The notes under the pieces are model-generated. The model saw only the letters and a program-made list of their open reading frames with translations. It was not told where the DNA came from and ran no database searches. From positions 1 to 12,068 of the forward strand of contig RFSU01000053.1 of the NCBI GenBank assembly GCA_009923795.1: a DNA stretch of 12,068 bases, written 5' to 3'. Source of the stretch: Sphingomonadaceae bacterium. GTDB taxonomy: Bacteria; Pseudomonadota; Alphaproteobacteria; Sphingomonadales; Sphingomonadaceae. Of the stretch, positions 1 to 6,363 are shown piece by piece (position 1 is the first letter of the stretch; each line of letters begins with the position of its first letter). A program made the translations under genes and the position numbers.

Positions 1-309
1 ATCCATCGCGCGATGGATGGCATGTTTGCCGGCATTCGCGTGGCAGCGGCGCCCAGCACGGCACATCAATTCCAGTTCGCAACCGACCCGATGCTTCCCC
101 CGCGCATTTCCATGGAGCCGCAGCAATTGCGACTGCACCTGTTCCGTGATGGCGTGGCGTCGTCATTTTCCATGCCCGTCGCGGATAGTGCGATGGTGGC
201 GAGTTTCCCTGGCGTTGATGAAACCACTTGGCCTTCTATGGTCAAGAAAATGCGAGAGGGCGTTTCGCGCAATGCGGTTTATCGTGCCGATACTGATGAA
301 CTCGAATAA
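1..309 (+). CDS. 3' end of an unidentified protein gene (partial)
   Basis: The frame is open from the left edge and ends with TAA at 307-309, so only the last 102 codons are seen and the true start lies outside the window. The visible protein is soluble-looking, with no clear membrane segment or signal, and mixes hydrophobic beta-like stretches with a charged C terminus (ending ADTDELE). I do not recognise a family. The stop is 11 or 26 bases from the candidate starts of the following transporter gene on the same strand, so the two were probably cotranscribed. It lies in the lower-GC part of the window interpreted as an integrated island. The ATG at 13 is probably an internal Met rather than the start, because the frame stays open upstream of it. 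Confidence 0.6.
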   Translation: MHRAMDGMFAGIRVAAAPSTAHQFQFATDPMLPPRISMEPQQLRLHLFRDGVASSFSMPVADSAMVASFPGVDETTWPSMVKKMREGVSRNAVYRADTDELE

Positions 310-320
310 GGCAAAATAAG

Positions 321-1572
321 GTGCGCCGCAGCCATATGATTGCCTATGCCGCTCCAGGCGCGGCTATCAAGGGTATGACTTTGCCACTGATATCCTATCT
401 GCCGCCGGTTTATGCAGCGCTTTCGGGTTTCTCATTGACCAGTGTCGGGTTAGTTTTCATGTTTGCGCGGCTTTGGGACCTCATCATCGATCCGGTCGCG
501 GGTAGTATCATGCCCGCCGCTAGGCAATCGTAAGTTCTGGATTGCTGTATCAACGCCGGTCTTAATGATCTTGGTCTGGCTCTTGTTCAACCCTGCGCCC
601 GACACAACATCGCCGCAGCTAGCCGGAATGTTGATCGCGTTCTACATTGCATGGACCCTGCTGACGATTAGCTACGCGGCATGGCCTACCGATTTGGCGA
701 CAGATCAAGAGAACCGCACGAGGATGATAGCGTGGCGCGAGTGGGCGGGTGTGCTCGGAATGCTTGGTGTCCTTGCCTCGCCGGTACTGATCGCGGGGCC
801 AGGAGCTGCGTTGCCCGCACAGCTCTCGATCATGGGAAGTACTTTAATCGTGCTGTTGCCGCTCGCCGTTTTGCCCGCACTCATCATGCTTCCCCAGGTC
901 AAACCAGAGCGGGCGTTTGAAACCCGACGGTCGTCGATTTTGGATGGTTGGCGTTTGGTCCGACACTCACGTGCGACGCGCACGCTGCTGCTGGCCAATC
1001 TGCTATCCGGTTGCGGCTATGCCGCGAACAGCGCAACGTCGTTTTTTGTCTTCTCCAATTATCTCAAGCTAGAACCGCAATATTCAACGATCATGCTGTG
1101 TTTTATGGTCGGCATGATCGTTGGTGTTCCCGTGTTGATGAAACTTAGTTTGTCATTCGGCGCGCATAGGGGCTTTACGATTGCCATGGTGGGTTCTGCG
1201 GTTGCCAGTCTTGCTTTTGTCGCTGTTCCTGAAGGTGCGCTGTATCTGGCGATAATTGCCAATACCACGCTAGGTTTCTTCACTGGCGGGTATCAGTTGA
1301 ACTTGAACGCCGAAATGGTGCGGTTCGCTGGCGAAGACCGCAACCAATCGGGCAGTGACCGCACCAGCCAGCACCTCGCGTTGTTGGAGATGACGAACAA
1401 GCTTGGATATGCGCTAGCTATAGGCTTCGTCTATGCTCTGTTAGGGATATTTGCCGGAGATAATGCAGTTCTGTCGGACTTGCCCAATCCTGTTTTGCTC
1501 GCCCTTGGCGCTGCGCTTCCCGCCTTATTGTTTGTTGGGTCGGCGTTCGCTTTCCATTCGACAAAGGCTTAG
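321..1572 (+). pseudogene. GPH/MFS-type cation symporter family transporter, disrupted by a frameshift
   Basis: Two overlapping reading frames together make one 12-helix transporter of the glycoside-pentoside-hexuronide:cation symporter (MFS_2) type. The N-terminal piece begins at GTG 321 or ATG 336 (AAGG lies at 317-320) and contains the typical first helices followed by ARLWDLIIDPVAGSIM. It then reads into a stop at 531-533. The rest continues in the +1 frame from about 520 (LGNRKFW) to the TAG at 1570-1572. Family members usually carry about six residues of the DRTRSR type between these pieces, but only seven bases separate ATG 510-512 from CTA 520-522. This suggests loss of roughly 11 bases that removes the conserved cytoplasmic loop (motif A region). 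The remaining C-terminal helices look intact. Substrate unknown. A sequencing error is possible, but an 11-base gap is less typical of one. Confidence 0.7.
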
Positions 1573-1757
1573 CTTGGATATCCGTGTAGCAGCCGCGTGA
1601 TGACAATTGCGTTTGCGGTATGCAATCCGCCACGGGACATATCGACTTACGTTCGTTCTATTCTCTATAGTTTCCTGTCTGGAAGGTCGATATTTTCGTC
1701 ACGAATACCAATCGAAATGACTGTCCGGTTCCGAGATGTTCTTCCTGTGCGACGGAT

Positions 1758-1820
1758 GACTGCAACTGGGCGCAAAGCGGAAGGTCACTAATTGGGCTTG
1801 GAGCGGACTATCCGCTTTAA
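1758..1820. repeat. Intergenic repeat, copy 1, with a small hairpin
   Basis: Bases 1762-1778 (GCAACTGGGCGCAAAGC) are identical to 3123-3139, giving a perfect 17-base match between two intergenic regions about 1.36 kb apart. Copy 1 continues with a further TTGGGCTTGGAGCGGAC-like phrase and a hairpin, AGCGGA (1802-1807), loop CTA, TCCGCT (1811-1816), followed by TTT. From memory, short phrases of this style recur between genes in sphingomonads. That family assignment is not verified here. Confidence 0.5.
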
Positions 1821-1885
1821 CCGAAGGTTGTGCGGCAAGCTGTATCAACTATCCACACCGAAAGCATCTTCAGTTGGGGGACTAT

Positions 1886-1906
1886 AAAAGGCCTGGGTGG
1901 GCCCCA
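1886..1906 (-). terminator. Possible rho-independent terminator of the Coq4-family gene
   Basis: Read on the minus strand, CTGGG (1906-1902), a 5-base loop and CCCAG (1897-1893) form a stem, followed by GCC and four T residues (1889-1886). It sits about 50 bases downstream of the stop codon at 1956-1958. The stem is only 5 bp and the T tract is short, so this is a weak candidate. Confidence 0.3.
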
Positions 1907-1955
1907 GCGAAGTGACGCCGGTGCTGAACAACAGCAAAAAATCACCTGACCTAAG

Positions 1956-2909
1956 TTAAGTACTTCTTCCAGCCGCCTCACGGATTTGCGCATCCGTTGC
2001 GCCGTTCGCCGCTAAAAGGTGCAGGCTGCGTGCTTTCTCGTCACTGAACCGGTAAAGATCGCGGTAGTCGACGCCGGCTTCAACAACTTTACGCGCCAAC
2101 TGTGCTTGCTTTGCTTCGACTGACTGCGCGCCGAACCCTGTTGATGCCCTTTTGCCAAGCTCACTCTTATCGAGCCAGCGTGAGCTATCCTCGACAAACG
2201 GTACAATTCCAAGTTGACGTCTGACGTCGCTAAGCGGTTGTGACAGCAATTCTTCCCATGGTGCGAACACTGCTGGGCAAACATTGTATGCATTTAGTCC
2301 ACGACTATTTGCATCGCGCAGATACTCTTGCCAACGGGCTTTGCCGCAATCTGGACGAAGAAAGTAACGCGGGCCGATGCCAAACGGTGATCGTGCTAAT
2401 GCGTTGAAGTTCAACCCATAAAGATAGGCTTGCTGGAAGTAGATAAGCATGCCTTCGCCGGCGAGATCGGTGGCATAGCCACTTACGACATGGAATAAAT
2501 CATGCAGCCAACGTATTCGTTCTAAATAAAACTTAGCGTCATCGCTCATGTCAAATGAGTCGAAAAAACCGTCTTTGTAGATCAGTCCTGCCAACAAATA
2601 TCCGGGCACGCCAACTGGATTATCCATTGCATCATAAAACGTCCGACCCAGACTGGCTTCAGGCATCTTTTTAAGGGCAGCGGAATTAGACAAAAAGACA
2701 CCCAGGTCTGGGCGTTCAGCCAAAAGCTTTTTGCCCGTGGGATGGGCCCGCATCCGCTCTACATCCGCGAGTATCTCCGGTCCACGAGCTAACATTTGAA
2801 TGCGCGGTACTTGCTTTGCTCCCCCCTGCGAAACCGGATTTCTAAGCCAACGAAATCCAGCCAGCAAAGCAGCGGGAATATCTCGTTTTTCTAATGTTCT
2901 TCTCGTCAT
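1956..2909 (-). CDS. Coq4 family protein
   Basis: The 317-residue product carries the hallmark of the Coq4 family, HDxxHx11E, at residues 136-152: His136-Asp137, His140 and Glu152, in a WLHDLFHVVSGY context. Coq4 proteins bind a metal through this motif and act in ubiquinone biosynthesis. Eukaryotic Coq4 is reported to act in oxidative decarboxylation of the quinone ring. Bacterial relatives are diverse, and some act on other isoprenoid or quinone-like substrates, so the precise reaction here is unknown. The ATG at 2909 is preferred because GCAGG lies 5 bases upstream. An upstream TTG at 2978 would add 23 residues with no similar support. Length is somewhat greater than yeast Coq4 without its targeting peptide. 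It stands alone on its strand in the lower-GC segment, so it may be an accessory paralogue rather than the housekeeping copy. Confidence 0.85.
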   Translation of the reverse strand: MTRRTLEKRDIPAALLAGFRWLRNPVSQGGAKQVPRIQMLARGPEILADVERMRAHPTGKKLLAERPDLGVFLSNSAALKKMPEASLGRTFYDAMDNPVGVPGYLLAGLIYKDGFFDSFDMSDDAKFYLERIRWLHDLFHVVSGYATDLAGEGMLIYFQQAYLYGLNFNALARSPFGIGPRYFLRPDCGKARWQEYLRDANSRGLNAYNVCPAVFAPWEELLSQPLSDVRRQLGIVPFVEDSSRWLDKSELGKRASTGFGAQSVEAKQAQLARKVVEAGVDYRDLYRFSDEKARSLHLLAANGATDAQIREAAGRST

Positions 2910-3272
2910 GAATGCCTGCAACCTTAACAAACGCGTGTTTGATATGCGGGAATCTATGTGACTACGACGCTGTGTCAATGGGATTAAAAGGCTGCCAAAC
3001 GGAAGGGTTGGGGACGACGGTTACAGGGGCATCAAGGTGGAATATGTCCAACAAATCAGCCATCGCCGCCTGTCTGGTGCAATGTCCGTTTTTGGGTCAG
3101 CCAGGTAGCGCTTACAACGGCGGCAACTGGGCGCAAAGCTGCCGCTCCGCATTTGTCTGGAAACCTGAACACAAAGCCTTCTGAGAAAATGCCGCTGAAA
3201 ATGTTCGGATCGTGTTCGGATTTTTCAAGGGCCAAATAACCATCTGATATAAAAATAAAATTTAATAGAGCC
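2910..3272. other. AT-rich intergenic region at the inner side of the att site
   Basis: No convincing gene is present. A 90-codon frame at 2912-3184 runs through repeat sequence, overlaps the likely Coq4 leader in the opposite direction, and has no recognisable domain. The region holds the second repeat copy, a pair of short direct repeats (TGTTCGGAT at 3202-3210 and 3213-3221), and a very AT-rich stretch at about 3245-3268 just before the tRNA fragment. Confidence 0.5.
3085..3165. repeat. Intergenic repeat, copy 2
   Basis: This segment contains GCAACTGGGCGCAAAGC at 3123-3139, identical to 1762-1778. It is flanked by phrases such as GTCCGTTTTTGGGTCAGCCAG and GCCGCTCCGC, which partly echo the first copy (TTGGGC... 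and GCGGAC). Repeat boundaries are approximate. There are no terminal inverted repeats or target duplications that I can see, so it is probably a dispersed intergenic repeat rather than an insertion sequence. Confidence 0.45.
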
Positions 3273-3322
3273 GAATCTTGCCAAGGTTGGGGTCGAGGGT
3301 TCGAATCCCTTCGCCCGCTCCA
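3273..3322 (+). other. 3' half of tRNA-Gly(GCC); probable attachment site of an integrated element
   Basis: The sequence matches the last two thirds of a glycine tRNA. The anticodon loop TTGCCAA is at 3278-3284 (anticodon GCC at 3280-3282), the 3' anticodon strand at 3285-3289, a 5-base variable loop at 3290-3294, the T stem GAGGG/CCCTT at 3295-3299 and 3307-3311 around loop TTCGAAT, the 3' acceptor strand CGCCCGC at 3312-3318, discriminator T, and CCA at 3320-3322. The 5' half is missing. The 5' anticodon strand (3273-3277) pairs imperfectly, and the DNA before it is AT-rich and cannot supply GCGGGCG for the acceptor stem. It therefore cannot fold as a tRNA. A 3' tRNA fragment with intact T arm and CCA is what tyrosine-recombinase elements leave at the end distal to the intact tRNA. 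Confidence 0.8.
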
Positions 3323-3454
3323 GTTTTCCTAGTCATTCATGTTGATCGCTCAGGCGCTCTTGCTCAACGCTGTGTGGCGTGCGTCTGCGCGCGCTTAACC
3401 AACGCGTTAGTCTTGCGTCATGTCTAACGATTCAGGCTTCCGGCTTATTAAATA
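3323..3454. other. Short intergenic stretch between tRNA fragment and operator; nothing recognised
   Basis: No open frame, tRNA remainder, terminator or repeat is convincing here. It should represent original chromosome just downstream of tRNA-Gly if the integration model is right. Confidence 0.4.
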
Positions 3455-3472
3455 TTGACATAATGTCATAAT
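3445..3472 (+). promoter_or_regulatory. Candidate promoter of the tetR-oxidase-hydrolase operon
   Basis: Two readings are possible. A -10-like CATAAT at 3467-3472 with a weak -35-like TTATTA at 3445-3450 (16-base spacer) would start transcription near 3479-3480, exactly at the first ATG. Alternatively, the perfect TTGACA at 3455-3460 could be the -35, but no good -10 follows at 16-18 bases. Either way the promoter overlaps the palindromes. The start is inferred only. Confidence 0.4.
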
Positions 3473-3485
3473 TAACATTATGTCA
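3456..3485. promoter_or_regulatory. Double palindrome, probable TetR-family operator
   Basis: TGACATAATGT (3456-3466) and ACATTATGTCA (3475-3485) are perfect 11-base inverted repeats separated by 8 bases. Each half is itself near-palindromic: TGACATAATGTCA at 3456-3468 is perfect around its central A, and TAACATTATGTCA at 3473-3485 has one mismatch. Their centres are 17 bases apart. Such paired dyads beside a TetR gene suit binding by two dimers. The right dyad covers the ATG at 3480, so binding would block both transcription and any leaderless start. Confidence 0.65.
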
Positions 3486-4193
3486 TATCCCATGATGCCA
3501 GCCGCCCCAACTCCCCCAACTTCCTCCAGCACAAAGCGCGCGCGGACGCGGGATGCGTTGTTGGTGTCGGCGCAGGCTTTGTTGATGGATCATACGGTGG
3601 CGTCGTTGGGGTTGCGGCAGATCACCCGTCATGCGGGGCTGGTGCATGCCAGTTTTTACACCCATTATCCGGATATTGCGGCGCTGATCAGCGATTTGGG
3701 GGAGCTGTTGGGGGTGACGCATGCGACGGCCATTGCTGCCTTGGGGGCCGCGATTGAGGATCCGGCGGCTCGCTTTGCGCAGATTACGCGGCAGACCTTA
3801 TGGATGATGGTGCAGCAGCCCGGTTTCGGCCGGCTTTTCTTTGATGTGGGTTTGCCGACGGATCGGCTGTCTGCCGAATTGCGGTTGAGCCTGACGCTCG
3901 ACATTGGCGCGGGGGCGGCGTCTGGCCGGTTTCAGGTGGCGGATGTTGATCTGGCCGCCAGCATGGCTGCCGGGGCGATTGCGGGCCTTGCGCTGGATCT
4001 GCACCGGGGCGGTCTGCCCCCCGCCAAAATTGACGCCGCGACCGCCGCACTCCTCCGCCATTTGGGTGTTGACGCGGCGGAGGCAGAGGGGCTGGCCCAT
4101 GCGCCGATAGATATTCTGCCGCCGCTGGAGATGCCGATGCGCTGGCTATCGTTGCCGCCTGTCTCGTCACCGCCCTTGGGAGTCCGGCCATGA
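3480..4193 (+). CDS. TetR family transcriptional regulator
   Basis: The product of 237 residues has the TetR N-terminal DNA-binding domain at about residues 18-65: a helix beginning KRARTRDALLVSAQALL, then a helix-turn-helix region reading LRQITRHAGLVHASFYTHYPDIAALI, close to the family consensus ending FYxHFxxxxxLl. The rest is a helical ligand-binding and dimerisation domain with no recognisable ligand class, somewhat longer than the usual 190-220 residues. Start codons at 3480, 3492 and 3495 are all in frame. No Shine-Dalgarno sequence precedes any of them, so leaderless translation is possible. Its stop overlaps the next gene start as ATGA (4190-4193), so it is the first gene of a coupled operon. 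It most likely represses this operon, with release by the substrate of the encoded enzymes or a related compound (inference). Confidence 0.85.
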   Translation: MSYPMMPAAPTPPTSSSTKRARTRDALLVSAQALLMDHTVASLGLRQITRHAGLVHASFYTHYPDIAALISDLGELLGVTHATAIAALGAAIEDPAARFAQITRQTLWMMVQQPGFGRLFFDVGLPTDRLSAELRLSLTLDIGAGAASGRFQVADVDLAASMAAGAIAGLALDLHRGGLPPAKIDAATAALLRHLGVDAAEAEGLAHAPIDILPPLEMPMRWLSLPPVSSPPLGVRP

Positions 4194-5533
4194 AGAGAAA
4201 GCCCCTTGCAGGCGGCATGATCGACAAGACCATGCCCGGCTTTGACGCCGCATTGCTCAGCACCAGTTTTAATGCGCAAGACCCCGGCCGTCGCCCCGAT
4301 GTGATGGTGCAGCCCATTTGCGTGCGGGAAGTCATCGCAGCGGTGCACCGCGCGCGCGATGAGGGGGTGACCATCGGCATATGTTCGGGCGGGCACAGCT
4401 GGGCGCAGAACCATATTCGTGATGGCGGGATTTTGATCGATCTGTCGCAGCTGAACTCTATCGCCATTGATGAAGAGGCGGGCCTTGCCCTGATCGGCCC
4501 CGGCTGCCTTGCGGGGGAGTTGAATGCCGCGCTGGCCGAACGTGGCCTCTTCTTCCCGGTGGCGCATGCCTATACCGTCGGCATGGGGGGGTTCCTGCTG
4601 CAAGGCGGGTTTGGCTGGAACAGCCGGGCGATTGGCATGGCGTGCCAAAATGTGGTCGGTGTGGACGTGGTGCTGGCGGATGGCAGCTTGGTTCATGCCA
4701 ATGAGACGCAAAACCGCGAATTGCTATGGGCTGCGCGCGGGGCGGGCCCCGGCTTTTTCGGGGTGGTGGTGCGCTTTCACCTGAAGCTGCATCGTCGGCC
4801 AAAATTCATCGGCATGAAGATGCAAGTTTTCCGTATGCGCCATTTGGAAGAGGTGATGGCCTGGGCGGATCGGGTCGGCCCCCAAGTCTCCCCCTCGGTT
4901 GAGTTTCAAATGGTCTTCAACAGGCGGGCAACCGGCATATTTGCGCATGGGATTGAGGTGCTTGCCCCGGTGCTGGCCGAAAGCTGGCGCGAGGCGCGCG
5001 ATGCAGTGGCCTTTATTGACAAGGGCCCCTTGCGCAAAAAGGCGAGCTTCACCCTGCCGCTCTTGCCGATGTCGCTCAACATGATGATGCAGACGGGGGA
5101 AAAGACGCTGTTCTTGCCGAACACGCGCTGGACGGCGGACAGTATGTGGATGAACGACCCGATTGATCCTTTGCTGCCCGCGCTGCGCCAAATTGCCGAT
5201 AGTCAGCCGGCCGCCCCAAGCCACGCCCTGTGGCTGAATTGGAACCCGCCCGCATCGCGGCCAGACATGGCCTTTTCGCTGGAGGCACGCACCTATCTTG
5301 CGCTCTATGGCGGATTGCGGGGCAAGGCGGCGACATCGGCGGATGAAAGCTGGGCGACAGACCATATGCGCGCGCTGGAGGCGCAGAGCGTTGGCATTCA
5401 GTTGGCCGATGAAAATTTGGGGCGCAGGCCGATGCCCTTCATGGCCCCGGCCAATTTGGCGCGGCTGGATGCACTGCGGGCAAAGTTTGATCCAGACGGC
5501 CGGTTCAATCCTTATATGGGGCGCGTCTCATGA
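4190..5533 (+). CDS. FAD-linked oxidase of the berberine bridge enzyme (BBE)-like / PCMH family
   Basis: The 447-residue protein contains a PCMH-type FAD-binding domain at about residues 35-200. SGGHSW at 66-71 gives His69, the usual 8-alpha-histidyl FAD attachment site. TVGMGGFLLQGGFGW (129-143) and VVGVDVVLADG (155-165) are the following FAD-contacting segments. A short BBE-type C-terminal segment ends in FDPDGRFNPY. The second, cysteinyl attachment residue of bicovalent BBE enzymes (Cys before the TVG of the GWCPTVG motif) is replaced by Ala127, so only a single covalent bond is predicted. Such enzymes oxidise alcohols, sugars, phenolics or alkaloids using oxygen or another acceptor. The substrate here is unknown. 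No signal peptide is visible, so it is presumably cytoplasmic. Its start overlaps the tetR stop and its stop overlaps the hydrolase start (ATGA, 5530-5533), implying translational coupling. Confidence 0.85.
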   Translation: MKRKPLAGGMIDKTMPGFDAALLSTSFNAQDPGRRPDVMVQPICVREVIAAVHRARDEGVTIGICSGGHSWAQNHIRDGGILIDLSQLNSIAIDEEAGLALIGPGCLAGELNAALAERGLFFPVAHAYTVGMGGFLLQGGFGWNSRAIGMACQNVVGVDVVLADGSLVHANETQNRELLWAARGAGPGFFGVVVRFHLKLHRRPKFIGMKMQVFRMRHLEEVMAWADRVGPQVSPSVEFQMVFNRRATGIFAHGIEVLAPVLAESWREARDAVAFIDKGPLRKKASFTLPLLPMSLNMMMQTGEKTLFLPNTRWTADSMWMNDPIDPLLPALRQIADSQPAAPSHALWLNWNPPASRPDMAFSLEARTYLALYGGLRGKAATSADESWATDHMRALEAQSVGIQLADENLGRRPMPFMAPANLARLDALRAKFDPDGRFNPYMGRVS

Positions 5534-6363
5534 AAAGCAGCAAGCCAATATCCGGGCGCTATCTGGGCTATCGTGCGGCGGATCACGCACAGCCTTATGC
5601 GGGCTTTTTCAACCCCAATCTGGCCCCTTTGGCGCCGCATGTGTGCGCCGCGCTGGACCGGGGTGGGGTGCCAGATCTGTTGCTGCCGGATATTGATGGG
5701 GCTGCCCAAAACCTCTTCGGGGATGCGCCTGTTCTGGAAGATGGCTTTGCGCTGACCAAAGATGGCGGCATGCGGGTGAGTGTGCGCACCGACATGCCCG
5801 GCGTCACCCCGGCGATGGTTGATTGGTGGTTCGGCTGGCATGGCGATGCCCCTGCCAAATACAAACTTTGGCATCCGCAGGCGCATGTCCATGCCGCGTG
5901 GCGCGAAACGCCGCCCAGCGGCGCCAGCGGCCGGGCACTTTATGTGGGTCAAACCTCGCTTGTGGATGAGTATATCGCCAGCGATCTGATCCGCGGCGCT
6001 ATTCGCTTCGTTCCGCCCGCCAGCTTTGGCTTTACCGATCCCCGGTTGGACGATGACCGCCAAGCGACCATTGTCTGCGCGCGCATAGGCCTTGGCGATG
6101 CCCCAATTGACGTTGGCTATCTGGCCCATCATGTCCGCGCGGTTCCCGGCGGCAGTGAAATGCGATCCCGCTTTTGGATGGGCGGCAAGCATGTGGGGGG
6201 ACGCAACCTCATCGGTGGGCTGGCCGCCGGGCTTGCCAAACGCGTGCTCCGCCTGACAGAGGGCGATGCCCGCGCGCTGCTGGTGCACTGCGCGCAAGAA
6301 ATGCCGCATCTGGCCGGGTTCCTGCCAGAGCTTTATGCCGCGTGCCAATCCGAGCGGGCCTAA
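5530..6363 (+). CDS. PhlG-type (DAPG / phloretin hydrolase family) zinc C-C hydrolase
   Basis: This 277-residue protein resembles the family of 2,4-diacetylphloroglucinol hydrolase PhlG from Pseudomonas and phloretin hydrolase from Eubacterium, which use zinc to cleave a carbon-carbon bond between an aromatic ring and an acyl group. Features seen are VDWWFGWHGD (97-106), YKLWHPQAHVH (111-121), the segment around Glu147 (TSLVDEYIAS), FVPPASFGF (160-168), the segment HHVRAVPGGSEMRSRFWMGG (200-219), and a C-terminal HxxxE pair, His253 and Glu257 (VHCAQEMPHL). By memory of the PhlG structure, one of His115/His119 together with Glu147, His253 and Glu257 would hold the zinc. Length is close to PhlG (about 290). 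No signal peptide. It is the last gene of the tetR-oxidase operon. Exact substrate unknown; family placement is by motif recognition without alignment. Confidence 0.75.
   Translation: MKSSKPISGRYLGYRAADHAQPYAGFFNPNLAPLAPHVCAALDRGGVPDLLLPDIDGAAQNLFGDAPVLEDGFALTKDGGMRVSVRTDMPGVTPAMVDWWFGWHGDAPAKYKLWHPQAHVHAAWRETPPSGASGRALYVGQTSLVDEYIASDLIRGAIRFVPPASFGFTDPRLDDDRQATIVCARIGLGDAPIDVGYLAHHVRAVPGGSEMRSRFWMGGKHVGGRNLIGGLAAGLAKRVLRLTEGDARALLVHCAQEMPHLAGFLPELYAACQSERA

Larger units (their letters stand above)
1573..1955. other. Intergenic region with repeat relic; no convincing gene
   Basis: This 383-base gap separates the broken transporter gene from the convergent Coq4-family gene. A 64-codon frame at 1597-1791 exists but has no recognisable protein and no good ribosome binding site. 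The gap contains one copy of a repeat-like segment (about 1758-1820) and a hairpin candidate near the end of the Coq4-family gene. Confidence 0.5.
1..3322. mobile_element. Right end of a putative genomic island integrated at tRNA-Gly(GCC)
   Basis: Three things coincide: visibly lower G+C and looser packing than the DNA to the right, decayed or accessory genes, and a boundary formed by a tRNA-Gly 3' fragment. Because the fragment keeps its 3' end next to the rightward chromosome, the element should lie to its left. The intact tRNA-Gly and the integrase are predicted outside the window. No integrase, relaxase or phage gene is visible in the window, so the type of element is unknown. Confidence 0.5.

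Noticed and set aside
1597..1791. Small 64-codon plus-strand gene in the gap after the transporter
   Set aside because: No ribosome binding site or recognisable protein, and its end runs into the repeat segment.
1845..1958. Open stretch of about 36 codons after the Coq4-family stop, in the same frame (possible stop readthrough)
   Set aside because: A run of this length without stops is not rare by chance, the translated tail matches nothing I recognise, and a terminator-like hairpin lies inside it.
2912..3184. Plus-strand frame of 90 codons upstream of the tRNA fragment
   Set aside because: It runs through the repeat, lacks a recognisable domain or a good ribosome binding site and begins in the leader of the opposite Coq4-family gene.
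3250..3322. A complete functional tRNA-Gly gene
   Set aside because: The 5' acceptor strand and D arm cannot be found; the upstream DNA is AT-rich and cannot pair with CGCCCGC.
3932..4711. Minus-strand frame of 259 codons opposite tetR and the oxidase gene
   Set aside because: It is a shadow of the coding strand; the plus-strand products carry clear conserved motifs.
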